Source: Microbacterium sp. SORGH_AS_0969
Lineage (GTDB): Bacteria > Actinomycetota > Actinomycetes > Actinomycetales > Microbacteriaceae
Direction: 5' to 3'
Assembly: GCF_030818255.1 (NCBI RefSeq)
Contig: NZ_JAUTAG010000001.1
Span: 682,001 to 746,000 of the forward strand
Length of the DNA: 64,000 nucleotides
Positions 1 to 7,740 of this stretch are shown here, in pieces. Position 1 is the stretch's first letter. Every line of letters starts with the position of its first letter. Both the position numbers and the translations under genes were made by a program. A model generated the notes under the pieces. It saw only the letters and a program-made list of their open reading frames with translations. It made no database searches and had not been told where the DNA came from.

Positions 1-43
1 ATTCTGCACAAAGTGGGACATGGATGCCGCGGCGCCGACGCCG

Positions 44-75
44 CGGCCCCGACCCGCGCGAGCGGGCCGGGGCCG
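44..75 (-). terminator. Strong GC hairpin after the ABC importer operon
   Basis: CGGCCCCG (44-51) and CCCGC (53-57) pair with GCGGG (62-66) and CGGGGCCG (68-75) around a 4-nt loop. It lies 18 nt past the stop codon of the last permease gene on the minus strand. There is no U-tract, which is common for actinobacterial terminators. Its position suggests that the operon ends here without ATPase genes. Confidence 0.6.
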
Positions 76-93
76 GAACAGCCGGGCGAGGCG

Positions 94-1053
94 CTACCGC
101 GCGCGGGTGCGCGGGTCCATCGCCTCGCGGAGGGACTCGCCGAGGAGAGTGAAGCCCAGGGCCGTGACGGCGATGCAGATGCCGGGGAGGAACGCCAGCC
201 ACGGGGCGATCGCCAGCTCGGCCTGCGCGTAGGTGAGCATGCGGCCCCACTCGGCGGTCTGCGGGAGACCGCCGCCGAGGCCCAGGAACGACAGCGCGGC
301 GGCGTCGATCACAGCGGTCGCGAGCGTCAGGGTGCCCTGCACGATGACCGGGCCGACGCTGTTGGGCAGCACGTGCGTCATCGTGATGGTCCGGCGGCTG
401 AGGCCGAGGGTCTGCGCCGAGAGCACGTAGTCGGCGCCACGTTGCTGCAGCATCGATGCCCTCAGAAGGCGCGCGAACACCGGCACCTGCGACGCGCCGA
501 TGGCGATCATGATCGCGAGCTGGCTCTGGCCGAGGATTGCGGCGATCGAGACGGCGAGCAGCAGGTTCGGCACCGACAGGAGGATGTCGACGAACCGCAT
601 CACGAGCGCGTCGACCCAGCCACCGAACATCCCCGCCAGCAATCCGAGCGCCATTCCGCCCAGAAGACCCAGGGCCGTGGAGATCACCCCGATCTGCAGG
701 GACGCCTGGGCGCCCCAGATGAGCTTGGACAGCACATCGCCGCCGAACCGGTCGAGGCCGAGGGGGAACTCCGCCATCTCGCCCGGGCCGGGGATGTCGG
801 TCGGGGTGATGAAGCGCTGGCCCGGCAGCGACTCGGCCGGGTACGGCGCGAGCAGCGGTGCGAGAGCCGCCACCAGGAGGAATGCCAGCACGATGATCGC
901 GCCGATCCAGGCGACCGGGCTGCGGCGGATCCGCTGGAACACGTCGTGCCAGAAACCGCCGCGCGCCTGGGCGGCGAGCAGCTGCGCATCGACCACCGCG
1001 TTGTCGTCGACGGGGCCGCCGCTGGGGGCGGGAGGGAGGATCGAAGAGCTCAC
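94..1053 (-). CDS. Peptide/nickel-type ABC transporter permease (DppC/OppC family)
   Basis: Inner-membrane permease of an oligopeptide/dipeptide importer, 319 aa. An N-terminal cytoplasmic stretch is followed by one TM segment near residues 45-67, a periplasmic loop with the LGLDRFGGDVLSKLIWGA motif typical of DppC, and five more hydrophobic segments. The EAA-type loop reads SAQTLGLSRRTITMTHVLPN. The GTG start (1051-1053) overlaps the TGA of the upstream permease by 4 nt (GTGA), so translation is probably coupled. This coupling, and the Ser-rich MSSSILPP start seen in relatives, decided the start. The substrate cannot be read from the permease. No ATP-binding subunit follows before the terminator-like hairpin at 44-75. 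Confidence 0.93.
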   Translation of the reverse strand: MSSSILPPAPSGGPVDDNAVVDAQLLAAQARGGFWHDVFQRIRRSPVAWIGAIIVLAFLLVAALAPLLAPYPAESLPGQRFITPTDIPGPGEMAEFPLGLDRFGGDVLSKLIWGAQASLQIGVISTALGLLGGMALGLLAGMFGGWVDALVMRFVDILLSVPNLLLAVSIAAILGQSQLAIMIAIGASQVPVFARLLRASMLQQRGADYVLSAQTLGLSRRTITMTHVLPNSVGPVIVQGTLTLATAVIDAAALSFLGLGGGLPQTAEWGRMLTYAQAELAIAPWLAFLPGICIAVTALGFTLLGESLREAMDPRTRAR

Positions 1054-2054
1054 TGGACTCTCACTCTCGGGTCGATGACGCTGTACGACAGGTCGACCAG
1101 CAGGTTGATGAGGGCGTACGCGATCGCGATGAAGATGATGAAGCCCTGCAGCACCGGGAAGTCGCGCGTGAAGATCGCCCGCGCGAGGAACTGCCCGATG
1201 CCGGGGAAGGCGAACACCGTCTCGGTGAGCACCGCGCCGGAGATGAGCAGGCCCGCCTGCAGTCCCACCGTCGTGATGACGGGGAGCATCGCGTTGCGCA
1301 GGATGAAGCGGTTGCGCAGCGTCCCGGTGCCGATGCCCTTCGCGCGGCCCGTGCGCACGTAGTCGGCATTCTGCACCTCGAGCACCGAGGCGCGCGTGAT
1401 GCGCACGATGATCGCGAGCGGGATGGTGCCGAGCGCGATCGCGGGCAGGATCAGGTGGAGGATGGCATCCCACGACGCGTCGAACTCGCCCGTGATCAGG
1501 CCGTCGAACACGTACAGGTTCGTGTAGTGCGTCGCGTCGATGCGCGGGTTCTGCCGGCCGTCGGAGGGCAGCCAGCCCAACTGGACGGCGAAGACGTACT
1601 TGAGGATGAACGCCAGGAAGAACACCGGGATCGTGATGCCGATGAGGCTCAGCACGACCGCGGTGTGGTCCCAGATCTTGCCGTGGCGACGAGCGGCCCA
1701 GTATCCGAGGGGGATGCCGATGCCCACGGCCACGATGAGCGCGGCGATCGAGAGCTCGAGGGTGGCCGGGAAGCGCCGGACGAACTCCTCCAGCACGGGG
1801 CGGCCCGTCTGGATCGAGGAGCCGAAGTCGCCGGTGAGGAGCCGCCCGAGCCAGGTGAAGTACTGCACGTACAGCGGCTCGTTGAAGCCGTACAGCTCGT
1901 TGATGCGCTCGACGGCCTCGGGAGTCGCGCGCTCGCCGAGAAGGGCGACGGCCGGGCCGCCGGGAAGCGCGCGGACCCAGGCGAAGAGCAGGATCGAGAG
2001 GCCGAACAGGGTCGGGATGAGCAGGAGCAGGCGTCTGCCGATGGTGCGGAGCAC
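1050..2054 (-). CDS. Peptide/nickel-type ABC transporter permease (DppB/OppB family)
   Basis: Partner permease, 334 aa, the usual DppB length. It begins with the canonical MLRTIGRRLLLLIPTLFGLS first TM segment, has the GSSIQTGRPVLEEFVRRFPATLELS loop region, and carries the EAA loop with RTGRAKGIGTGTLRNRFILRNA (family consensus near RARAKGL). The start is GTG; no clear Shine-Dalgarno is seen. It is preceded by a 137-nt gap containing two hairpins that separate it from the lipoprotein gene, and it overlaps the next permease by 4 nt. Together with that permease it forms the translocation channel; the ATPases must be encoded elsewhere. Confidence 0.93.
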   Translation of the reverse strand: MLRTIGRRLLLLIPTLFGLSILLFAWVRALPGGPAVALLGERATPEAVERINELYGFNEPLYVQYFTWLGRLLTGDFGSSIQTGRPVLEEFVRRFPATLELSIAALIVAVGIGIPLGYWAARRHGKIWDHTAVVLSLIGITIPVFFLAFILKYVFAVQLGWLPSDGRQNPRIDATHYTNLYVFDGLITGEFDASWDAILHLILPAIALGTIPLAIIVRITRASVLEVQNADYVRTGRAKGIGTGTLRNRFILRNAMLPVITTVGLQAGLLISGAVLTETVFAFPGIGQFLARAIFTRDFPVLQGFIIFIAIAYALINLLVDLSYSVIDPRVRVQ

Positions 2055-2089
2055 GGGTTCTCACAGGGTGTCGGGAGCGGGGGGACGCG

Positions 2090-2184
2090 GGATGCCGCCG
2101 GCCCGGCCGTCCGAGACGGCGCCGGGGCGGCGGCATCCGTGAGCCGTGGGCCCCTACTCCCTCGAGGGGGACGGAGCCCACGGC
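2090..2184. terminator. Two consecutive hairpins between binding protein and permease genes
   Basis: Hairpin 1: GGATGCCGCC (2090-2099) with GGCGGCATCC (2129-2138), perfect 10-bp arms. Hairpin 2: GCCGTGGGC (2143-2151) with GCCCACGGC (2176-2184), perfect 9-bp arms, with an inner CCCCT/AGGGG pairing. They sit just after the binding-protein stop on the minus-strand transcript. Such structures commonly give partial termination or 3'-end protection so that the binding protein is made in excess over the permeases (inference). Confidence 0.55.
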
Positions 2185-2191
2185 ATCCGGA

Positions 2192-3859
2192 TCACTCGGT
2201 GAGTTCGATCTCGTTGTAGACCTCGTCCTGCACGGGGCTGGCCGGGTACGACTTCACGCGCTTCGCGAAGGCGAGCGTCGGCACCGGGTTCGCGAGCGGG
2301 ACACCGGGCAGGAACTGCGCGATCTGCTCGTTCACCGCCTGGTACGCGGGGTCCTGCTCGGCCTCGGTCGCGATGCCGCGGGCCGAGGTGAGTGCCGAGA
2401 AGAGCTCGGCGTTGTCGAAGCCCCACTCGTTCGACTTCCCGCCGAAGAACGTGCCCACGAAGTTGTCGGGGTCGTTGTAGTCGCCGGTCCAACCGAGCAG
2501 GTGGATGCCGTGCTCGCTGCCGCCCTGGATGAGGTCGAGGTACTCGCCCCACTCGTTCGACACCGGGTTGACGACGATCCCCACCGCCTGCAGCTGCGAC
2601 TGCAGGTTGGTGAAGATCTGCTCGGGGTTCGGCATGTACGGACGCGAGATGTTGACCGGGTAATTGAAGGTCAGGGTCAACGGGTTCGCCTCGGTGAAGC
2701 CGGCCTCGGCGAGGAGGGCCTTGGCGGCCTCCTGGTCGAAGTCGTACGTCGTGACTCCGGAGTTGAAGCCGATGACACTCTCGGGCATGAACTGGGATGC
2801 CACGGTGGTGCCCTCGGGCAGCACCTGGGTCACCAGCTGCTCCTTGTCGATGGCGTGGGCGATGGCCTGGCGCACGCGGATGTCGGCGAGCGCGGGGTCG
2901 GCCTGATTCATCCCGAGGTAGAGGATGTTGAACGGGTCGCGGTTGGTGAGCATGTAGCCCGCGCTCTCGAGCGCACCGAGATCGGCCGGCGCGACGAGGT
3001 CGTAGCCGTCGATCGAGCCGGACTCGAGAGCCTGACGCCGTGCGGTGGTGTCGCCGATCACGCGGAAGATGACCTGCTGCACCTGGCCCTGCTCGCCCCA
3101 GTACCCGTCGAACGCGGTGACGGTCGCTTCGGCACCCGGCTCCCACGAGTCGAACCGGAACGGGCCGGTACCGGTGGGGTGCGCCTGGGCGTACTCGCTG
3201 AGCGTCGGCGCCTCGGACGTGCCGCCGACCTCGTCGGCCTGGTACTCCTGCAGGGCAGTGGGGCTCTGGATCGCGAAGGCGGGGAGCGAGAGCGCCGGGA
3301 TGAAGCCGGCGAACGGCTCGGTCAGTGTGATCGTGACCTCGGTCGGGCTGGTCGCTTCGCAGCCCCCGTAGATGGAGGTGCCCGTGTCGGCGTAGCCGCG
3401 CATGATCTTGCCCCAGTAGTAGGACAGGCTCTCGGACTGCGCGATGCCGGTGAAGTTGTTCTGCCGGTCGAAGTTGAAGCAGACCGCGTCGGCGTTGAAG
3501 TCGGTGTCGTCGTGGAACTTCACGCCCTCTTTGAGCTGGAAGGTGTACGAGAGCCCGTCGTCGGACTGCGTCCAGCTCTCGGCGAGCATGGGCGCGGGGT
3601 CGGCCGTCCCCGACTCGACGCCGACGAGTCCCTCGAAGATCTGCCGCGAGATGCGGAACGACTCGCCGTCGCTCGCGAACGCGGGGTCGAGGCTCGACGG
3701 ATCGCCCGAGGCGCCGAAGACGAAGGTGGAGTCGACGTCGCCGCCGGCATTGCCGCCGCCGTTGTCGTCGCGCTGGCTCGTGCAGCCCGAGAGGGCGAGC
3801 GCACCGATGGCGATGATCGCGCCTCCCGCGAGCACGCGGGTACGGAGATTTCCTTGCAT
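2192..3859 (-). CDS. ABC transporter substrate-binding lipoprotein (SBP_bac_5, DppA/OppA-like)
   Basis: Extracellular solute-binding protein family 5, 555 aa. The signal peptide MQGNLRTRVLAGGAIIAIGA runs into a lipobox ALSGC, so the mature protein is anchored through a lipidated Cys near residue 25. Family hallmarks include DPAFASDGESFRISRQIFEG, AESWTQSDDGLSYTFQLKEG and GTGPFRFDSWEPG. The ATG at 3857-3859 was chosen because the signal peptide starts there and GGAAGG lies about 12 nt upstream; the frame stays open for another 116 codons but that part has no coding character. It captures peptides or a peptide-like ligand for the two permeases downstream. Substrate specificity is not visible. 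Confidence 0.93.
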   Translation of the reverse strand: MQGNLRTRVLAGGAIIAIGALALSGCTSQRDDNGGGNAGGDVDSTFVFGASGDPSSLDPAFASDGESFRISRQIFEGLVGVESGTADPAPMLAESWTQSDDGLSYTFQLKEGVKFHDDTDFNADAVCFNFDRQNNFTGIAQSESLSYYWGKIMRGYADTGTSIYGGCEATSPTEVTITLTEPFAGFIPALSLPAFAIQSPTALQEYQADEVGGTSEAPTLSEYAQAHPTGTGPFRFDSWEPGAEATVTAFDGYWGEQGQVQQVIFRVIGDTTARRQALESGSIDGYDLVAPADLGALESAGYMLTNRDPFNILYLGMNQADPALADIRVRQAIAHAIDKEQLVTQVLPEGTTVASQFMPESVIGFNSGVTTYDFDQEAAKALLAEAGFTEANPLTLTFNYPVNISRPYMPNPEQIFTNLQSQLQAVGIVVNPVSNEWGEYLDLIQGGSEHGIHLLGWTGDYNDPDNFVGTFFGGKSNEWGFDNAELFSALTSARGIATEAEQDPAYQAVNEQIAQFLPGVPLANPVPTLAFAKRVKSYPASPVQDEVYNEIELTE

Positions 3860-4167
3860 TTTTTGTTGTGACCTTCCGGGGGGAGGAAAGGAGGAGCCCG
3901 ACGGCGCTGTCACTTCGTCGTGCCGCGCTCCGCTTGCTGTTCCCCCGACCGTACAGGTCTCCCCGGCCGCTGCCCATTGCCCGTGTGTATCGATCGTGTT
4001 TCGGGTCGGCGGGCAGGATGCCACAGCGAAACGGCGCGGAACACCCACTTCGCGCAGCCCGGCGACGTGCGGCGCAGCGATTCGCTCACCAACGCGCGCG
4101 CCCGCCGCCTCCGCGGGCGGCACGGCGGCATCCGGAGCGCCCGGACCCGAGGGCCTAACGTGGAGGA
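3860..4167. promoter_or_regulatory. 308-bp divergent intergenic region
   Basis: No gene is seen in this stretch. It separates the binding-protein operon (minus) from the methyltransferase-like gene (plus). On the minus strand TACGGT (3948-3953) is a possible -10, giving a leader of about 85 nt. On the plus strand TAACGT (4156-4161) sits exactly 6 nt before the ATG at 4168 and fits a leaderless promoter. No riboswitch fold was recognised. Confidence 0.45.
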
Positions 4168-5034
4168 ATGGCTCGAATGCGCATCGAACCCGACGACGCC
4201 CCCACCGCACGACTGTCGGACGGCTCGATCGCGCGCGTCTCGCCGTCGGGCTTCGTCTCGGGCTTCGAGCTCGTGGTCGACGGCACCCCGCAGTCGCACG
4301 TCGACCTCGACGACCCCACGCACCTGCACTTCGAGTACATCGCCCGCATGGGCGCGGTCATCGATCGACTCCGGATGCCGGGACAACCGCTGACCGCTGT
4401 GCACCTGGGTGCGGGGGCCCTGACCCTCCCCCGGTACGTCGAAGCCACACGGCCGGGCTCGCGGCAGCAGGTGATCGAGCTCGAGCCGAAGCTGTGGGAC
4501 CTCGTTCGCGAGAACCTCCCCCTCCCCCGCGGAGCCGCGGTGCGCGTGCGGATCGGTGACGCGCGCGCGGGCCTCTCGCGGCTTCCCGCCGGCCTCACCG
4601 GCGCCGTGGATCTCCTCGTCAGCGACGTGTACTCGGGGGCGCAGACGCCCGCGCACCTGACGACGGTGGAGTTCTATCGCGAGGCCGCACGCCTGCTCGC
4701 ACCCGATGGCGTACTCCTCGTCAACGTCTCCGACGGCCCCGGCCTCGCGTTCGCGCGACGTCAGGTCGCGACGGTGCGCGAGGTGCTCCCCGAGGTGATC
4801 CTCCTCGCCGAGGTGCAGGTGCTGAAGGGCCGCCGGTTCGGCAACCTCGTGATCGCCGCCTCGGCGGCTCGCCTTCCCGTCGAGTGGCTGCCGCGACTCA
4901 TGGCCGCCGGCCCGCACCCCGCGAAGGTGTCACAGGGGGCCGAGATCGAGGAGTTCGTCCGCGGTGCGCGTCCGGCGACGGATGCCGACGCCACACCGTC
5001 TCCCAAGCCCTCGGCATCCCTCTTCGAACGCTGA
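4168..5034 (+). CDS. Spermidine synthase-like class I methyltransferase fold protein
   Basis: 288 aa. It has the aminopropyltransferase/spermidine-synthase-like Rossmann fold: AVHLGAGALTLPRY (nucleotide loop), VIELEPKLWDLVRENL (acidic residue binding the donor) and DLLVSDVYSGAQTPAHLTT (catalytic-loop region). It lacks the N-terminal beta-domain of true spermidine synthases, so the substrate is uncertain; many actinobacterial members are orphan enzymes. Start: TAACGT lies 6 nt upstream of this ATG (leaderless pattern). The alternative is the ATG at 4177, which would be better spaced from GGAGGA at 4162-4167. The last codons run into a tandem 25-bp repeat. It is monocistronic or shares a transcript with the TPR gene downstream. 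Confidence 0.8.
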   Translation: MARMRIEPDDAPTARLSDGSIARVSPSGFVSGFELVVDGTPQSHVDLDDPTHLHFEYIARMGAVIDRLRMPGQPLTAVHLGAGALTLPRYVEATRPGSRQQVIELEPKLWDLVRENLPLPRGAAVRVRIGDARAGLSRLPAGLTGAVDLLVSDVYSGAQTPAHLTTVEFYREAARLLAPDGVLLVNVSDGPGLAFARRQVATVREVLPEVILLAEVQVLKGRRFGNLVIAASAARLPVEWLPRLMAAGPHPAKVSQGAEIEEFVRGARPATDADATPSPKPSASLFER

Positions 5035-5095
5035 CCGCGTGGCGGTCTTCGAATGCTGACCGCGTCACGGTCTTCGAACGCTGACCGCGTGGCGG
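5021..5095 (+). repeat. Three tandem 25-bp units across a stop codon
   Basis: Units 5021-5045, 5046-5070 and 5071-5095. Units 1 and 3 are identical and unit 2 differs at three positions (T for C in CGAA[C/T]GC, and CA for GG near the end). Each starts TCTTCGAA and contains CTGACCGCGT. The stop codon of the upstream gene (5032-5034) lies in unit 1, so the array begins inside the last codons. Confidence 0.9.
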
Positions 5096-5156
5096 CTGGG
5101 CACATCGGCGTTCTCGACGCAGACTGGAGACCATCGGCCATTCGGGAGGAGCGACG

Positions 5157-5684
5157 GTGAGCTATATCCGCGGGTATGACCCCGACACATTGCGCGAGAT
5201 CACTGACTCTCGTGAGTGCGCGGAGCGTCTCGACGAGATCGGCTCGCAGCGCAGCCTCCCCGCCCTGCTCGAGCGCGTGTGGCTCCTCAAGGTTCTCGAC
5301 CGCTTCGACGAGGCCCTCGCGATCTCGGAGCAGTCGGTGCGCGTCGCCCGCATGGCAGGCACCCGCCGCGACCTTCTGCGCGCCCGCATCCTGCACGCGA
5401 CGATCATGCAGTGCCGCGGCGCCTATGCCGCCGCCGAGCAGGAGCTGACGATGTGCGCCGAGGAAGCCGAGGGGCAGAACTGGGCGAGCATCGCCGCCTT
5501 CGCCCTGCAGCACCGCGGCAAGGTGCACTACGACGAGGGCGACTACGACAGCGCCCGTCGCGACTTCAAGCGTGCCCTGTTCCTCCGTCAGAACGCCGGG
5601 GCCACCGACGCCCAGCTCGAGTCGACGCTCCTCGCGATCGATGCCGCCGACCGCCGTCGTTCGCGCGAGGTCGTCGCGAGCTGA
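5157..5684 (+). CDS. TPR-like helical repeat protein of unknown function
   Basis: 175 aa, all alpha-helical with tetratricopeptide-like repeats: ALLERVWLLKVLDRFDEALA, RARILHATIMQCRGAYAAAE and ALQHRGKVHYDEGDYDSARR each show the W/L/G/Y/A/A/P-type TPR spacing. No signal peptide or membrane segment is seen, so it is cytoplasmic. TPR proteins mediate protein contacts; no enzymatic motif is visible and the partner is unknown. The GTG start at 5157 is preceded by GGGAGGAG (5144-5151) at good spacing. SprT-like protease follows after 30 nt. Confidence 0.75.
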   Translation: MSYIRGYDPDTLREITDSRECAERLDEIGSQRSLPALLERVWLLKVLDRFDEALAISEQSVRVARMAGTRRDLLRARILHATIMQCRGAYAAAEQELTMCAEEAEGQNWASIAAFALQHRGKVHYDEGDYDSARRDFKRALFLRQNAGATDAQLESTLLAIDAADRRRSREVVAS

Positions 5685-5714
5685 ATGTCGTAGCCCCCGC
5701 TTAGTCTTCCGGTC

Positions 5715-6203
5715 ATGTCCGAACTGCAGCGCGTGCGCACCTGGGCAGAGGCGCTGATCGCCCTGCACCTCGACGCGTCATGGACGTTCGGCTTCGACAA
5801 CGCCAAGCGTCGCGCGGGTCTCTGCGACTACAGCCGCAAGCGCATCAGCGTGTCGCGCTACCTCGCCGCACGCTACGACGACGACACCAACCACCAGACG
5901 CTGCTGCACGAGGTCGCGCACGCCATCGCGGGCGGCGCGGCCGGGCACGGTCCGGTGTGGAAGCGCACCGCCCGAGAGCTCGGCTACGTCGGCGGAACGA
6001 CCCACGCCGGCGAGACCGCCAACGAACTCGCCCCCTGGGTCGGCACGTGCCCCGCGGGCCACGTCGCCTACCGCCACCGCCGCGCGACGCGGCCGACGTC
6101 GTGCGCGAAATGCGCACCGCACTTCGACCCGCGCTTCGCGCTGTCGTGGGTCCGGCGCGACATCAGCCGCGCGACGCGCCTGGCGGCGGCGACGCCGCGC
6201 TGA
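5715..6203 (+). CDS. SprT-like zinc metalloprotease domain protein
   Basis: 162 aa. It has the SprT-like fold with zinc-binding HExxH at residues 65-69 (LLHEVAHAIAG), followed by GHGPVWKRTARELGY and a C-terminal Cys pair region (CPAGH ... CAKC) resembling the zinc ribbon of SprT/Spartan proteins. Family members are putative proteases linked to DNA-protein crosslink handling in eukaryotes; the bacterial role is poorly defined. Upstream TAGTCT (5702-5707) ends 7 nt before the ATG, so the mRNA is probably leaderless. The gene is followed by the duplicated inverted-motif element at 6216-6462. Confidence 0.85.
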   Translation: MSELQRVRTWAEALIALHLDASWTFGFDNAKRRAGLCDYSRKRISVSRYLAARYDDDTNHQTLLHEVAHAIAGGAAGHGPVWKRTARELGYVGGTTHAGETANELAPWVGTCPAGHVAYRHRRATRPTSCAKCAPHFDPRFALSWVRRDISRATRLAAATPR

Positions 6204-6215
6204 CGCGCATCGCGG

Positions 6216-6462
6216 ATTCGGACCTGCGTCGCAGATTCGGACGAGATCCCGCGCTTCATCCGAATCCACGCACTATCTCCGAATCCACGCCACAACACGC
6301 CGCATCGGAGACGGCGCGGCCCCGGCCCGCGCGCAAGACCGCACCGGCCCGCCACAGGATCTGCGGGCGCGCCCGGTTCGCCAGGCGTCGCAGATTCGGA
6401 CCTGCGTCGCAGATTCGGACGAGATCCCGCGCCTGATCCGAATCCGTGCACCATCTCCGAAT
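6216..6462. repeat. Two copies of a phased inverted-motif element (ATTCGGA / TCCGAAT)
   Basis: Copy 1 has ATTCGGA at 6216 and 6235, then TCCGAAT at 6259 and 6278. Copy 2 has ATTCGGA at 6394 and 6413, then TCCGAAT at 6437 and 6456. Spacings (19, 24, 19) are identical in both copies, and the flanking bases (CGAGATCCCGCGC in the centre) are also shared. Each copy is an imperfect palindrome about 70 bp long. It fills the 294-bp convergent gap between the SprT-like and ComB-like genes. Confidence 0.9.
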
Positions 6463-6497
6463 CCGCGCCACCACACGCGGGCCGGGGCCCGGGCGCT

Positions 6498-7124
6498 TCA
6501 GCCCGCGCGGAACCCGCCGTCGATGAGGGTGGGGACGACGGATGCCGCGTCGCGCGCGGCCGCGGCCTGCACCACATCCGCGCGCCCGGCGTCGGTCAGC
6601 GACCGACCCGTGCCGCTCGCCGAGAGAAGATGACGGGCCGCACCGCGGAGAGCGCGATACCCCTCGCCCGCGAGGGCCGCGTCGGGCGAGGCGTGGTCGA
6701 TGCCGAGGTCGCCGAGCGCGGCGATCACGGCCCCTGACCCCAGGAGGTCATCGACCGCGAAGCGGAGGGTCTCGGCATCCGGACCGTCGGGGTACCCGAC
6801 CGCGATGAGGGCGATGCTCGTCCGCGCTGCCCGCGCCGTCTGGATCTCGAGCACGCGGTCGGCCACGGCACGTGCGTTCCGGATGCCGCCGACGAGAACG
6901 TCCGCGGCGTCTCGGGCCGCGGCGCGCACCAGCGCGGCGGTCGGGAGCCCCTCGACGGGCAAGATGTCCCCCGCCTCGATGGCGGCGAGCGCGTCGGCCG
7001 AGAGGCCGAGTGTCTGCACCAGGATCACCACGTCGGCGGGGGCGAGGCGGCCGAGGCCCGGCAGGCCCCAGTCGAGACGCACCTGGTAGTTCGCTTGGGC
7101 GTGCGGGGTGGGGTCGTTCGGCAT
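6498..7124 (-). CDS. ComB-like (2-phosphosulfolactate phosphatase family) protein
   Basis: 208 aa. It begins with QVRLDWGLPGLGRLAPADVVILVQTL and later has ALIAVGYPDG, DDLLGSGAVIAAL and LSASGTGRSLTDAGRADVV, which resemble the ComB fold (R.DWG near the N-terminus, G-S-G-A motif, and the terminal [ST]-G-x-[ED]-L region). ComB hydrolyses 2-phosphosulfolactate in coenzyme M synthesis in archaea; actinobacteria lack that pathway, so another phosphate ester is likely. TAGGCT is placed 6 nt before the ATG on the minus strand (leaderless pattern). It is cytoplasmic and stands alone. Confidence 0.65.
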   Translation of the reverse strand: MPNDPTPHAQANYQVRLDWGLPGLGRLAPADVVILVQTLGLSADALAAIEAGDILPVEGLPTAALVRAAARDAADVLVGGIRNARAVADRVLEIQTARAARTSIALIAVGYPDGPDAETLRFAVDDLLGSGAVIAALGDLGIDHASPDAALAGEGYRALRGAARHLLSASGTGRSLTDAGRADVVQAAAARDAASVVPTLIDGGFRAG

Positions 7125-7204
7125 CCCCCGAGCCTAAGCCGGGTGCGCGCGCCCACCGCGTCAACCCGGGTGCCGCTCACCGGCGGTGCGGCAGAATTCG
7201 CTGC

Positions 7205-7711
7205 ATGCGCATTCTGTTGAAGTTCGTGATCGATTGCGATCCGGATGCCGCGTGGCGAGCGCTCCACTCCCCGCGCGCCGTCGCGGAGCTGTACGGGCCG
7301 CTCCTCGACGTCGAAGCGCTCGGTGAGATGCCGACCTCGTTCTCATCCGGAGACGACGTCCCGGTGCAGATGAGCTTGGCCGGCGCCCTGCCCCTCGGGC
7401 GTCAGCTGATCTCGGTTGCCGATCGCGAGACCACGGACGGGAACGGTCGGGTGCGGGTGTTCCGCGACTGGGGGGTGCCGTTGACCGGTCCCCTCGCCGC
7501 CCTCGACGTCTGGGATCACCAGATGGCGGTATCGGCGGCTCCCGGTCAGCCCGGGCGGACGCTGTGGCGTGAGCGCCTCACGATCGGCGGATCCGCCGCC
7601 CCCGTGCTGTGGCCGGGACTGTGGGCGATGTGGCAGTGGCGCGAGGGCCGCATCCGGGCTCTCGCCCCGACCTGGGCCTACGACCCTGAGTCGAGCGACG
7701 ACAACGCCTGA
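7205..7711 (+). CDS. Hypothetical protein, SRPBCC-like
   Basis: 168 aa, not recognised with certainty. The order MRILLKFVIDCDPDAAWRAL, then GPLL, then alternating beta-strands ending in LWRERLTIGG and a Trp-rich helix (LWPGLWAMWQWREGRIRAL) suggests a helix-grip (START/SRPBCC) fold that binds a hydrophobic ligand. No catalytic motif is visible. The ATG at 7205 has CAGAAT 7 nt upstream as a possible leaderless -10. It converges with the response-regulator gene. A lipid or polyketide-like ligand is only a guess from the fold. Confidence 0.6.
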   Translation: MRILLKFVIDCDPDAAWRALHSPRAVAELYGPLLDVEALGEMPTSFSSGDDVPVQMSLAGALPLGRQLISVADRETTDGNGRVRVFRDWGVPLTGPLAALDVWDHQMAVSAAPGQPGRTLWRERLTIGGSAAPVLWPGLWAMWQWREGRIRALAPTWAYDPESSDDNA

Positions 7712-7740
7712 CGTGGGCACGCGCCCGGACGCGCTGCCGC

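Noticed and set aside
5021..5095. Possible CRISPR repeat array
   Set aside because: The 25-bp units are directly adjacent without spacers and only three exist; no cas genes nearby.
6216..6476. Small proteins encoded across the 6216-6462 repeats
   Set aside because: The frames exist only because of the repeated palindromes; no start signal or amino-acid conservation is visible.
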